Positions 8,873-19,751 of a stretch of DNA of 64,000 nt are shown in pieces. The notes beneath the pieces are model-generated. The model saw only the letters and a program-made list of their open reading frames with translations, had not been told where the DNA came from and did no database searches. How positions within the stretch are numbered: position 1 is the first letter of the stretch; the number at the start of each line of letters is the position of its first letter. The stretch is from Cristatella mucedo (Eukaryota > Bryozoa > Phylactolaemata > Cristatellidae): the NCBI GenBank assembly GCA_009760855.2, contig WPIO01000018.1, forward strand, positions 5,656,001 to 5,720,000. The letters run 5' to 3'. The position numbers were made by a program, and so were the translations under genes.

Positions 8873-10365
8873 GTATACGGAGGCGTGGGGCCCGGCTGCC
8901 AGGCACCTCGAAGTCGATCGTCCCTGAGCGGGCTCTTTGCCCACTGTCCAGCTCTTTGCCCACCATTGGAGCCTCAGCTCGGTGCGTGGCCTCATTTCCG
9001 GCCTCATTTCCGGCGAGCTCGCGCTGCTGCGAGCCGAAGGCACCTCGAGGGCGTGCCGCACACGCCGTTACACCTGTCCAAAAAGGGGAGTCTGTAGCCA
9101 ACTCATTAAGTGCATACAAAATATGGCATGTGTAACAGAAATAGATCTCGCACCTGTAACTCAATTTGGAATTGCTTATATGTGAGAGAGAGAGAGACAC
9201 TAAAGGAGGGGGAGGGCGATTAGCAAAGTAGAGGCAGAGAGGTTGAAGTTTTTTTATGTTGCCCAGTGGCAAGGTCCAGCGGTAGAGTGGCCTCAGACTA
9301 AGCCCCGCTCTCTCACAAATAGGCGGCGGTCCATAGTTAACCGCGTTCCAATAATTAATCGCTTTCCAATTATCAACCGCACTGTCTGACTACGAGCCGT
9401 GCAGGCGAAGCTGCTGACGTCATCGTGTCGGGACTTGGCGGCGCTTCGCTTCGCTCCCGCTAAACCTGCTGCAGCGCTCTCTGCGACCGCAGCAGCAGCA
9501 GCAACGAAGAGCGCAGCAGCAGCAGCAGTCGAGATCAAGCTGTCAGCTGTCAGCTGTCGAGCGCTTCTCGCCCGCCAGCTACTCCTGCCTAGCGTCCGTC
9601 CGTCGTTTCCGCTTTGGGTCCTCGCCTCGGATGTCTCGGACGGGCGGCTTCGCGCGGCTGAGCTTCGTTCGCGAGCTCTAAGCTCGCGCGGCGCGTTTCG
9701 CTAATGCCGCCGTCGTCTGCCGGATCGCTGGGCCCGATGCGCCCAAACCGAGCGAGCGAGCGAGCACATGGCGGGGGGGGAGGGGAGGTGAAGGTCACAA
9801 GCCGGCGACGATCGCTCATTGACGGTTAAATGTTAGCTGGGCTCGCTGTAACGGCCCGAGCGAGCAGTTCTCGATCCCAGCTCGCTCGTCGGTAACCGTC
9901 GCTGCTGCTACTGCCGCTGCTACGCCGATCCGGACCTTAAGCCGCCTAACCTAACCTAACGCAATCCTAACCTCCTCCCCTGCCTCCGCCGCCGGGAGCA
10001 GCCTGAGACCACTTGAGCTGCTGCCCGGGTAGATGCTAGAAGTGTAGCTACGTCTTATGCCCAGCCTTCGAGGCCTCTTTCGGGGCGAATGATTGTCACG
10101 CGAGATCTTCTTTCGAGCTTTATGGTGCTATTCGTTTGCTGAGCCAGCTACATCTTCAGTAATAGTACAGTGACTCTCAGTAGGTAAGAAAAAATGCCAC
10201 TAGCCGCTTGGCCTTCGCTTCGCGTGAACTGCGACCTTGCGGATTTCAACGAGCGTCCTACAGCAGCGACGGAGAAAGGAAGCGCCCCCACGTGATCGAC
10301 GGCCATTTGAATTCAGTGGGACGAACAGGCGTAGAGAGACGGACAGAAAGTGTGAGAGCGAGAGA
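8873..10365. other. GC-rich spacer
   Basis: No exon supported. 9390-9980 is GC-rich with CAG/GCA runs and a cluster of Ala-coding frames. Three CCTAA units (9945-9960) resemble the arthropod telomere unit but are too few to mean much. Confidence 0.4.
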
Positions 10366-10391
10366 GGGAGAGAGAGAGGGAAAGAGAGAGA

Positions 10392-10450
<59 letters not shown>
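10366..10450 (+). repeat. (GA)n microsatellite
   Basis: GA dinucleotide tract of about 85 bp with a few GGG interruptions at its left end. Confidence 0.95.
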
Positions 10451-10465
10451 CAGAAAAGGAGAAAG

Positions 10466-10552
10466 AGTGGTTCAGGTGCTCGCCTTGACCAAGGTCAAGG
10501 TGAATATATTTGCCGCTCGAGGTAATGGGCTCGAGCCCTGTGGCACATGTGA
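10466..10552 (+). mobile_element. SINE-2 head fragment
   Basis: tRNA-like head with B box gggctcgagccc after GGTCAAGGTGAATATATTTG, matching the copy at 40862. It lacks the tail and abuts a LINE-A copy in the same orientation. Confidence 0.6.
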
Positions 10553-10561
10553 ATAATGTGC

Positions 10562-11240
10562 TTACTGGCCTACCAGCATGTACGATCAGGCGATTGCAGC
10601 TGGTGCAAAACTCGGTAGCTAGACTTGTCTGTCGTGAGCGTCGCAGTTGCCACATTACTCCACTTCTCGCCGACGTGCACTGGCTACCAGTCAAGCAACG
10701 GACTGACTTCAAGGTTTTGTCGCTCACTTTTAGGTCCCTTCATTCTATGGCTCCAGCTTATCTTTCAGATATACTACCCCATCAGGCCAAGCATCGTACC
10801 ACCCGCTTTTCGGAATCCAACAGTCTACAAATACCTCGTACAAACCCTAAATTCTTTTTAGTTGAGACCGTGCATTTAGTTCGTATGCTCCCAAAGCCTG
10901 GAACTTCCTCCCGACCTGCGTCAGAACATCCCCTGACCTGACCACATTTAAAAGGAACCTGAAAACACACCTATTTAGGACAGCATTTAGCGGGTCCCTG
11001 TGATTCGTCCTTGATGTGCTTATGCGTGCTGACACTGTGCATGCTAACCACATTCGCATGCTGACCCTGTGTATGTCACCCCTAACCATATTATTCATTT
11101 TGTTTGTTTTTCAAGCATGATTTTACTTCCATTCAATTGCATTTCACTTTGCAGCAAATGTAAAGCGCCTAAAGAGAGAGATTAAGTTCTCTGAGGGCGC
11201 TTATCAAGTGAATTATTGTTACTATTATTATTATTATTAT
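10562..11240 (+). mobile_element. LINE-A copy, 5'-truncated
   Basis: Plus-strand copy with RRLQLVQNSVARLVCRERRS, HWLPVKQRTDFKVLSLTFRS and PAYLSDILPHQAKHRTTRFS, then frameshifts, the 3'UTR, hairpin and (ATT)n tail. It is the best preserved + strand copy; the reverse-transcriptase domain is missing. Confidence 0.85.
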
Positions 11241-11247
11241 CAATGAT

Positions 11248-11405
11248 AATATTAATAAAAATAATACATGTGATATAGCGCCCTCAGAAAACTAAATCTA
11301 TTTCTAGGTACTTTACATTTGCTACTAAGGAAGTGCGATCGCATGGTTAGTTGTCCCATGCTCAATAAACAACAAGACTAACTTCTTCTAGGGCGCTATG
11401 CATAT
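11248..11405 (-). mobile_element. LINE-A tail fragment
   Basis: A diverged tail hairpin (GCGCCCTCAGAAAACTAAAT) on the opposite strand, placed tail-to-tail with the copy at 10562-11240. Confidence 0.55.
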
Positions 11406-11640
11406 GGATTATATTTATTTTATTTTCCTTTATTTAAAGAGACGAGTGAGAGAATCGCGCCAGTGCGGTAACACGAGAGAGGAAGCCGTGAGGGCCGGTA
11501 TAAAATGACCACGTGGCTAGTGGCTAAGACCTACGAAGCTCTCTCTCTCACCGATAGGCTTTTTTCGGGCTCGTTGAGTGCCGATTTTCGGCTGCGCGAG
11601 GCTGCCTCCTGTTGGGCACGTGCTGGTTCGGCTGCTGTAG

Positions 11641-11806
11641 ATTCTGACAGCGAGTCACTGAACGGCGAAATGGATGCCTCGGACGACCGCGCGAGCCGGC
11701 GCCTCCATTCTCGCACGTGGTCCGCCCCGCCGAGCGCGCCGTACATTCCGTCTCCTCCATATCGTCCAGTCAGCCCGGTCGTGCTGAGGCGGCCGTTTAA
11801 GGACAG
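11641..11806 (+). CDS. Unidentified gene, exon (Ser/Pro/Arg-rich)
   Basis: Phase 1 to 2, acceptor ttcggctgctgtag, donor gtgagg. It encodes DSDSESLNGEMDASDDRASR, then RTWSAPPSAPYIPSPPYRPV and SPVVLRRPFKD. The Pro/Ser/Tyr repeats look like a disordered linker of a cytoskeletal or scaffold protein. I do not recognise a family. The open frame extends upstream of the acceptor to 11505, so a longer exon is possible. Confidence 0.55.
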
Positions 11807-12065
11807 GTGAGGCCAGACGTGGCGCTGACGCGACGACGTGGCGCTTACGCAATGGCACGAGGACGGTGCGGCCGTACGGTGACGCCGGCGAACTTTCACG
11901 CGTCGTTTGTCGCGGGCCGGGAGGCGGGCGAGCCGCGGCCGAGTCTCGCCCTAGCAAGGAACGCCGCGCTCGCGGCGGCACACGCTCGTCCGTCGCCCAA
12001 CGCGTGCGCGGTGCGGCGCCGTCGTCCCGCTCTGCCCATGCGATCCGCGCCGCGCGACGCGACAG

Positions 12066-12153
12066 GTACGGCTCGGCGAACGTGAGCGCGGTCTCCGCCG
12101 ACGGAAGGCGAGCGCCCGGGTCGCGCGCGGCATCGCCGACGCCTTCTCTCGAC
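12066..12153 (+). CDS. Unidentified gene, exon (Ser-rich linker)
   Basis: Phase 2 to 0 with a strong donor (gtaagtatgg) but an acceptor (cgacgcgacag) lacking a pyrimidine tract. Joined to 11641-11806 it reads RPFKDRYGSANVSAVSADG and then GSRAASPTPSLD. The matching phase and the serine-proline character support it. The region is GC-rich and open in several frames, which lowers confidence. Confidence 0.42.
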
Positions 12154-13274
12154 GTAAGTATGGAGCCTCGGCGCGCCCAGCCAGCGCCTCGTCGCCAGCG
12201 GCGAAATGCGCACATGCGCCGTTCGGGGTGCTGCGGACCAGCGGGCAGCATCTCCGAAGAAACAGCCGGCGTCGCGTCAGGCGTCGAGCGGCGGGCGTTT
12301 GGCGTCGCTAAACGGGCCTCGCGGACGTTTAGTGCGCCGGTTTACCTCGGCCGTGCGTAACCGGTTTCGATTGGGGAAAATGCCTTGCGATTGTACGAGA
12401 TTCTTTCTGGCGATCTACCGGAGATCGACCGCTAAGCTCGGTTCGCCTGCAATTTGCTGCTTAGTCGCTCGTTCGATCGGTCGTTGAAAGTTCGGCGCTG
12501 GGTAATATGCCGCGAGGACTCGACTCTGGAAAGCCCGATCGTGCTCGCTGACGTATCTGTTGAGCCATTCCTACTCACGAGCAACATTTGCAATTCGTTC
12601 GTAGTGCAGCAAAATCTTTTTAAAATGAGAAAAATATTCCGAATATTCTTTAGTAAGTATATGATCAAACTCACATAGACACTATTTGTGCGGCCTCTCA
12701 GCGAAATGCTAGATTCAATTTCAAAATTATTTTTATTTTAGCTTTAAGGGTGAATTTTGTGACTATTATTTGTGCATGCAAATTGAGGGGGCTCTCCCAT
12801 ACCAGCGGTCGACTACGGTTAGCGTAAGTCGTACTCACTTGCATTCCAAATTGCATAGATAGATCGCAAATTCGAACAATCGCCCCCTTCATAAACTTTG
12901 GAGTGCTCTAAAACGCGCTCTTTGTGCACCTGGATTTTCTAGTCACAGGCGCAGAGACACGCCATCGGCGTCCCCGTTCGTTCGTACGTCTGCGGTCTGC
13001 AGTGCACCGAAGCACTTCCTCGTCCGGGCTGCCGCCGGCGATGGCGGAAGCGAACTGCCGCCGCCACCACCTCCTCTCTGGCTTCGCGCCGTTGCGGTTC
13101 CGAGACGGTTGCGAGCGAATGCATTGTGGCATCGCACTGAGCCGGCGTCGCGTGCAGCGCAGGGCGTTGCAGCGCTCGCTCGATCTCGTGAACTCTTGCG
13201 CACTCTCGCGCGGGACCTGCGCCGTGGCCGTGCCGCGGGATAGAGGCTTCACCGATCGGACTTATCTGCTGCAG

Positions 13275-13369
13275 GCCGACGAAGTTACTGAGAGGAGGCG
13301 AGTGCAGCAGCGAGATCTCGACTCGCTGGCCTACGTTGAGCGTGAGCTGGAGCTGGCCAGGATACGCAG
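13275..13369 (+). CDS. Unidentified gene, exon (coiled-coil-like)
   Basis: The acceptor gacttatctgctgcag and donor gtgcgc enclose a phase 0 to 2 segment reading ADEVTERRRVQQRDLDSLAY and VERELELARIRR. It is charged, with leucines spaced like a coiled coil. It joins in phase after the exon ending at 12153. The frame stays open on both sides, so exon length is uncertain. Confidence 0.5.
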
Positions 13370-14277
13370 GTGCGCGCGCGGGCAGCGCCGCGCTGTGCGA
13401 ACAGCGCGGTGCTGCCGCTGGCCGACGGTGGCGACGCTCGTCATTGTCCGCTCCCACAAGTCGCCTCTGCCTCCGCTTGCACAGCTTTTAGAGCGCCGCT
13501 AGCGTCTGCTTCCGCTTGCACAGCTTAGAGCACGGATTGCTTCTGCTTCTGCTTCAGCTTGTGCAGCTTTTTAGAGAGCAGGTCACCTCTGCTTCCGCTT
13601 GCAAAGGATTGCAGCTGATGCTGAGGCTGTAGCGTCAGCCACTTAGCCGCTTTCACAAGTCGTCATGTCAATAATGGCGAGTGTGCAAGCGGAAGTAGCC
13701 AAGGGCGGTCGTCACAACAACAGAGAGCTACGCCTCCGCCGCCGCCACCAATGTTGATCTAGGCTTGGGGGCTGAATGCAAGCAGAAATTGCTGCTTCAA
13801 AACAAATGGGATTCGTTAGCGTGCAAATAGCGCCGTATGTGCACGGGTGCAGGTTAACTTTTTAGGAATGCGAACGTGTAAATGTATGTATCGCGGTGTA
13901 CGTATCTCCGCAGTCAGCTACGCAAAGCCACTGAGACACAATACTCACTCTAGAGATTGTCCAGAGATGGCCCACTCAAAGCCTCGGCGGCTCGCTGTGC
14001 GAATACGCTAGTCAAAAGATTAAATCTTACGCAACAAAGAGAAAGCGATGAGGTCGTTCCGAACGATCCGTGACGTCAGCGTTCCGCGACCTGGCGGGCG
14101 CCTGCCCCCCCCCCCTGGTGCGAGGCTTGAATGGGATTAACGCCACCCTCGCCCATAGTCGCAGTTTGAAAACAAGCGAGACGTTGCGTTGGCGTGCACT
14201 TGCCATTTCTCGCGTCGTTTCGCAGGCGGCGAGCTCGCGAGTTTCACCCTTCCCCTCGGTAATGAAAGAAATATGTA
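13370..14277. other. Spacer
   Basis: 13490-13640 has imperfect repeats of a CTTCCGCTTGCACAGCTT-type unit. Otherwise no gene or element recognised. Confidence 0.4.
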
Positions 14278-14437
14278 ATTTAAGCCTATTTGTATAGCAC
14301 CCCTAAAGAATTTAATCTCCATCCAGGCGCTTAACATGTGCCGCAGGTTTTGAGCCTACGGCCTTCGTCTTAAAATGCATTCGCCTAGACTTTGCCTCGG
14401 TCGTTAAAGACGAGCACATTTTGACCACCGGGCCAAA
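14278..14437 (-). mobile_element. SINE-2, diverged
   Basis: A tail hairpin relic (agaatttaatctcc near 14308) and a head ending in a ccgggccaaacc-type sequence match the copies at 19625 and 63598. The B box is degraded. Confidence 0.5.
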
Positions 14438-14468
14438 CCTGTGCGGCGGCGAAGCGGCTGGCAGCGTT

Positions 14469-14556
14469 AAGAATAATATTAATATAAGAATAGTTATGCA
14501 CTTGATAAATCGCCCTCAGAGAACTCAATCTGTTCCTAGGCGCTTTACATTTGCTT
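14469..14556 (-). mobile_element. LINE-A tail fragment
   Basis: Short (TAA)n tail and hairpin only (cgccctcagagaactcaatc), truncated about 90 bp from the 3' end. Confidence 0.65.
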
Positions 14557-14694
14557 GCGCGTTAAGCGAGCATCTTCTCGAACCGCCTTCTCGCCGACGC
14601 ACGCGCGCCGCCGCACCGTTCATACGCGTCGTCGTGGCTTCCGCTCGCTCGCTCGCGCACGCACGCAAGCTCGCGCGCGCGCCGTGTCTTGCAG

Positions 14695-14830
14695 ACGCCG
14701 CCTGGCCAATGCCGGCCAATGCCGCCGCCGCTGTCCGTCGTGCACGCTAGCGTACTGCGACTGCCTGAGGCACGCCATGGACTGCGTCCACCGACGGATG
14801 CACCGCCTGAATCGCACGTCCTTGCCCTAG
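14695..14830 (+). CDS. Candidate terminal exon of the unidentified gene
   Basis: The acceptor gccgtgtcttgcag would accept the phase 2 end of 13275-13369 and read RRLANAGQCRRRCPSCTLAY then CDCLRHAMDCVHRR, ending at TAG 14828-14830. Seven cysteines are clustered. A phase 0 reading (TPPGQCRPMPPPLSVVHASV) is also open. Very GC-rich context. Confidence 0.25.
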
Positions 14831-15429
14831 CAGCCTACGACGAGCGGCTGGCGGTGCGTGCGCTCGCACGCGCCCGGCGAGCCTGGCCTGGCCGAAGGCG
14901 GCGGCGGCGGACAAGCGAGCGAGCGAGCTCTCGCTTCTTTTTCGTCGCTGCTCGCGGCACTCGCCGATCGCCGCTCAAGAGACGCGCGCTCGCTGCGGCG
15001 CACGCGTCGGGCGGCTGCGGCGCGCCGGGTGCCCCGGGAGGGAGGACTCGCTCGGAGGGCGCGCGAACTCTCCTGACGCGCTCGCTTCCGTCAGTCGGCG
15101 GCCGCCGCCGCTTGAGCGCCCGCGAGGCGCAAGGCTCAAGTGGCCTTGCCATCCCTGCGCGCTCGCAGGTAGAGAGCGACGGATGCTGCTCGCCTGTCCG
15201 TGAGCGGACGAGCTCGCCCGAGGCACATTCGTCGTCTGCCGCCGCCGCCGCTGGCCTCAAAGCGGCACGGCAGACGACGCAGACCACGGCAGCGACTGAC
15301 CTCCAGCGACCGGCCGACCTCCGAGAGGCGCGCGTGGCGCGGCCGCCGGCGGAAACAGGCTTGGCGGCGGCGTCTCCTTCCGGAGTCGTCGGCGGCGACG
15401 CGGCTGGCGACGACCCACCGAGCTGCTGC

Positions 15430-15432
<3 letters not shown>

Positions 15433-15485
<53 letters not shown>

Positions 15486-15527
15486 TGCCTCTCTGTCTGT
15501 CTCTATCTCTCTCTGCCTCTCTCTCTT

Positions 15528-15604
<77 letters not shown>
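15433..15604 (+). repeat. (CT)n microsatellite
   Basis: Two long CT blocks separated by CTGCCTCTCTGTCTGT-type variants. It is preceded by about 600 bp of GC-rich DNA (14831-15432) in which I support no exon. Confidence 0.95.
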
Positions 15605-15606
<2 letters not shown>

Positions 15607-16537
15607 AGCTTACTGGCGTCAGCCTCGGAGGGAGCTCGGGAGACAGTGTTCCTTGTCTCACTGCTTTCGGCCTTGGTTTCGATTCGCTGCCGCCGTCCAA
15701 CCATCACCTGAGTCGAGGTCGGCCTGCACAGACTAGCTTATAGCGGCCGCATTTTTTCATTTTTTGGTACAAGCGAGGAAAATCTAGAAAGCCGCGTCAT
15801 TTAGCTGCAACTATGGTAGATCTGAGATTGCTCACTTTGGCTTTCGTAGTTTTATTGTTAGCGTCTTGCCCTGTTGGCCGTGACTAAGCATTGCATAGCC
15901 GTTAGACATAGGATAAGCTGCGTCTTGCCGGGCAGATATTACACGCGCCTGCCTGCGGTTTGGTTACATTAACTAGTAGCCAGCACTGTTAACATAAAGC
16001 GTGTGCCACTATTGCAGCAGCACGGCTGTGTGATTGTTCGGCGCTTCGCTCAACGATGACGCCGACCGAGCGCTGGCATCGCAACTCTGCCGGCATGTTA
16101 TGTACGCTTTTGCAACTAAAATGTCGTCCTTAGCCACATTCAGCATCCAAGCCGCCGCAGTGCAGAACGCGACCAGAAGCGATTAATGAGAACGATTCGG
16201 CGATTTGATTTTCTTCGCACATGAAAAAAATGGGAAAGTGCTTTCCTGCTTTGCTCTTAAAGGATGCAGGAAAAATAAATCCGACGTCCGTCGCGGCGTC
16301 CGTCCGGATCAATCTGGAGCATCAGACCAGCGAAACAGTCAGGCCTAATGTCGTTCTGCGTAAGATGCATTTCCTGCTGATTTCGAGCCTACGTCGTTCC
16401 CTGGCGGCCTAAAGCTGTAGCTTTCTGATACCTGCATAGCTCCTTTGAGAGCTAGATTTGTTCTGGGCACTTTACTATATACCTTTAAATCAAGTATCGG
16501 GGAAAGCAGCCGTAGTGGAAATTGGTGGTTCCAGGTA
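15605..16537. other. Spacer, nothing recognised
   Basis: No exon or element supported, apart from a possible very short LINE-A tail relic near 16436-16475. Confidence 0.4.
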
Positions 16538-16546
16538 TCGCAGGCA

Positions 16547-16593
16547 GAGAGAGGGAAAGATAGCGAGAGAGAGAGAGAGAGAGAGAGGGAGCT

Positions 16594-16628
<35 letters not shown>

Positions 16629-16708
16629 GAGAGGGATATAGAGAGAGAGGGGGGGAGAGAGGGAGAGAGAGATGGAGAGAGAGAGAGAGGGAGAGAGAGA
16701 GAGAGGAT
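16547..16708 (+). repeat. (GA)n microsatellite
   Basis: GA tract with GATA and GGG interruptions, about 160 bp. Confidence 0.95.
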
Positions 16709-17029
16709 TGCACGCGGTTTCTGAGGCATTAAGACAAAATCGAGATTGTCAAGTGGTATCCCACTGCAAGCCTGGGCGCCCTATTTTGCGAAGATGGTAG
16801 CCAAAAGACTCAATCTTACGAAACAAAAAGAAAGCGATAAGCACGTGGCTTTAGAATCGCACAGATCAGTTCGCATCTTACTCGGCCGTCTGCGGGGTGG
16901 GGGTACAGGGGATGGCAGTTTCCATGGCCGCGGAGCCGCCTGCCGAGGGTGCCAAACTCGAGTCGTGTATCGCACATATATCACCGCTAACTTCTATCGG
17001 TTGGCCGGGATCGATCTGCTTGTCTGGGT

Positions 17030-17190
17030 GTGCGCATCCGCTTAGGAGGTATGGTGCACGCTCTTCGCGACCAAAGTCGTGGGTTCGAATCCTGCAGTGG
17101 GCGATCGTTAGTTGACGACCGCAAGCGGTGGTGAAAGCCGTCAAGGCTCTTATGCCGCCTACGCGAAAGAGACCGTTTACTAATCAGCTA
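17030..17190 (+). mobile_element. SINE-1 (tRNA-derived)
   Basis: B box gggttcgaatcct at about 17080, body GTGAAAGCCGTCAAGGCTCT, tail ending TAATCAGCT. Confidence 0.7.
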
Positions 17191-17935
17191 CTATTTGACT
17201 TTGGCAGCCCGCCTTCAAAGAGGCATGCGAACCGCGGCGCAAGCGCGATAACCGCATTTGATCCCTCGTCGAGGGTCCGAGGGCAGAGTTCAGAGACCGG
17301 CGGCCGAGAGTACGCGGCCCGCCGCGACGAAGCTCTGCGCCGAGCGAGCGAGTCGCTTTTGAAATGCCTGCGCGCGCTGCATCCGCGCAAGATCGCTTAT
17401 CGCTGACCGGCCGATGCGCCTCCTGTTCAGCGCAATTCGCGCGGCGACCTCCACCGGTAGCGGTCTACTGCAAGCTACGCGTTCAAACCTGACGTTGGCG
17501 ACCAACGCGGCCGAGCGTGACCAAAACGCGCTCGACATGCGACGATCAGTGCAGCGACGACAGGCATCGCCGTACTAGCTAGGAGGAAGCGCGACAAAGC
17601 GTCGTCTGCCTGCATATTGCGAGCGACACCGAGCGGATGACTTCCAAAAGACTCTTTAAAAGCGCACTGCAGCTCGCGCTCAGCGCTAAGACTAACCGAC
17701 CGACCGGCGGCGGACAGTGGCTCAAAGAGCGAGCGTGCGGCCGGGCGCTCGCGCCAATGAGCTGACTGGGCAAGTCGGCAGGGTGGACCCAACGGAGAGC
17801 AAGCGGTAATGTGCCCTGCTCTAGCTGTGAGGGGATGTCTCCTGGAAAAGGTGGTCCTTAAATCCCTGTCGGGGAGCGAAGGCGACGTCAGCGCTCTCTC
17901 TCCCATTTTGTCCTGCTACCCTTTGCTTTGCGCAG

Positions 17936-18038
17936 GCAGATGGCAAAGACAAGCAGTGGAAGCATCCGGAGGTTGTGGCAACGGGTCGCGGCTTCGACGG
18001 TTCAGCTGCAAGGGTCGATGGGTTGGGCGGCTCGGGTC
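17936..18038 (+). CDS. Candidate exon, family unknown
   Basis: A strong acceptor (ctttgctttgcgcag) and good donor (gtaagt) bound 103 nt. Phase 0 reads ADGKDKQWKHPEVVATGRGF then DGSAARVDGLGGSG. Phase 2 reads QMAKTSSGSIRRLWQRVAAS and would follow 13275-13369 directly. All three frames are open, so frame and parent gene are undecided; the splice sites are the reason to list it. Confidence 0.3.
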
Positions 18039-18828
18039 GTAAGTCGCTCAGTAATCTCATTAGCATAGTCATAGCATCGTGCGTGCTTCTCATGCATGCG
18101 TGCAGCCTCGGCTTATCGTGGCTATTTCGAAATGCGGTTCTCAACTCGGTAGTCAGCGGCCGAGTTCGCAGCTCGCAGTCGAGGCCTTCGCACTATCCGC
18201 TCGTAAGAAACTCGCACGTCCGTCCTCGGACATACGGTTTATGGCTCGCGTGGCCCGCGCGCGGCGGCGCCTGCGGCAACGTCAATCGAGTTGCTGGCCT
18301 CTGGAAATCCTCCGAGTCGGTCGCCGATGCGAGTCGGCGCCATGATGCTGGAGTGGAGCAACGGCTCTCCTCGCTGGCTAGCTGGCTGGATCGGCATACT
18401 GCTATCTGCCGCTGGCCGTCGAGCGGAGACGTAGACGCATCTAAGCGTGCCCGCCTGTCTCCCGGCGGCCTCCCGTTATCAGTCGTCGGCGGCAGCTGTT
18501 GAATGCCACCGCCGCCATCTCCAAGTAATTTCTCGCTTATCCTCACGTCGCAGCCTTCTATTGGTCTATTCTATCATGTGTTCTATTGAATGCTACCGCG
18601 GCCGGAATAAGCAGTGGTGAAGAGCAGACAGCCGCAGAGACAGACCGGCAGCTAGCGCTGCTGCTGCTGAAGGCGTGCAGAGAGAGGCGTGCGAAATCGA
18701 ACGGACAGACGCAGACAGCAGAGAAACGAACATTCGACATGCGACCGAATGTGTCTGCGACAGGATGTGTCTGCGGTGCCTGCCGCGGTAGTATCCGATG
18801 CGCAACGGCGAGCAAAGAATCACACGCG
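18039..18828. other. Spacer, nothing recognised
   Basis: GC-rich with open frames in several phases, but no splice-supported exon that I trust. Confidence 0.35.
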
Positions 18829-19345
18829 TCTCCTTTACTGAAAGAGCTAGGATGGATGCCGGTTGAGCGACGGATACAGAGCAAAGTTCTTACGCTGACC
18901 CACAAGGCCCACCACGGCTTGGCTCCTTCGTACCTAGCTGAACTGCTGCACCGGTTTTAGCCTCTTCGCGCCCTCAGGTGTGTGGACAATAGATTAGCTG
19001 TCCCATTCCTCCGCTTAAAGACAGTTGGCGACAGAAAGTTTTGCTCTGTTGGCCCTAGAATGTGGAACTCACTTCCACGTTTCTTATGCATCGACAACTA
19101 CTCTCCTTCTGCCGACTATGGCACATCCTTTACAGCCGTCGTGACCTGCTACTTGCATGCAACTCACTACCTCAACTGGTTTCCTGACTCAGCTATTCTT
19201 CTCACGTTTTCTTTGTTTTTTCTGTTGGCAACCGAATGTTTACCGAAGGTCGCTTTGGATTTGAGTTCGCAGTACAAAAAACACTCCTGCCTAATACCCA
19301 CCTAGTCTTTGTGGCTTTGTGGAGTTACAGGCAGAGATAGAAGAA
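18829..19345 (+). mobile_element. LINE-B C-terminal and 3' region
   Basis: Encodes SPLLKELGWMPVERRIQSKV, HHGLAPSYLAELL, LKTVGDRKFCSVGPRMWNSL and SLFFLLATECLPK, then ends with CTTTGTGGCTTTGTGGAGTT. It is a second CR1-like lineage, distinct from LINE-A in protein and tail. An in-frame stop after LLHRF marks it as dead. Confidence 0.75.
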
Positions 19346-19624
19346 AAAATAGAGAGACTGGCTCGGGCTTTTTAGTAGATGAGAAACAGGGCCAACATCA
19401 ATCGTTTCAAATTTAAAAGCCGGTGCTGAGCCAGTTTGAGTATGGTACTCACAAAAAACGTGCGGGACTTGGCCAAAGACTTTCGCTGCTTAGATTTAAG
19501 ATGGAATGCTCGGCTTAATGACACGTCCTCTGATCCTACGCTAAACTAACAAAAAGAGTAATCTGTCGACTATTCAACTCAACTATCGTAGAGAGATGAC
19601 CCTGGGCCGCCATTATTTCAATTC

Positions 19625-19751
19625 ATTTTTATAATATCCTGAGTGAACTTAATCTCTACTCAGGCGCTGCACGCATGACACGGGGCTCGAGCCCACGACC
19701 TCGGCCAGATCTTGGTCGGGGCGAGCACCTTAACCACTGTGCCAAGTCAGC
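19625..19751 (-). mobile_element. SINE-2 (tRNA-derived head, LINE-A-like tail)
   Basis: On the minus strand: GTTAAGGTGCTCGCCCCGAC head, B box GGGCTCGAGCCCC, then GCGCCTGAGTAGAGATTAAG tail. The tail is the LINE-A 3' hairpin. Confidence 0.75.

Noticed and set aside
9945-9960. Telomeric repeat (CCTAA)3
   Set aside because: Only three units, internal and without an array; chance is sufficient.
11655-12251. 198-codon minus-strand frame
   Set aside because: It overlaps the phase-matched + exons at 11641 and 12066, is GC-rich and Arg/Ala-biased, and lacks motifs.
14689-15711. 340-codon open frame on +, and its 290-codon antisense partner
   Set aside because: Both run from GC-rich DNA into a (CT)n tract, and both strands are open together. 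This is compositional, with no splice or motif support apart from the short candidate exon at 14695.
17080-17100. tRNA genes at B-box motifs (also 5835, 36285, 41780, 50570)
   Set aside because: Each B box belongs to a repeated SINE body with a conserved non-tRNA tail. No complete cloverleaf was found.
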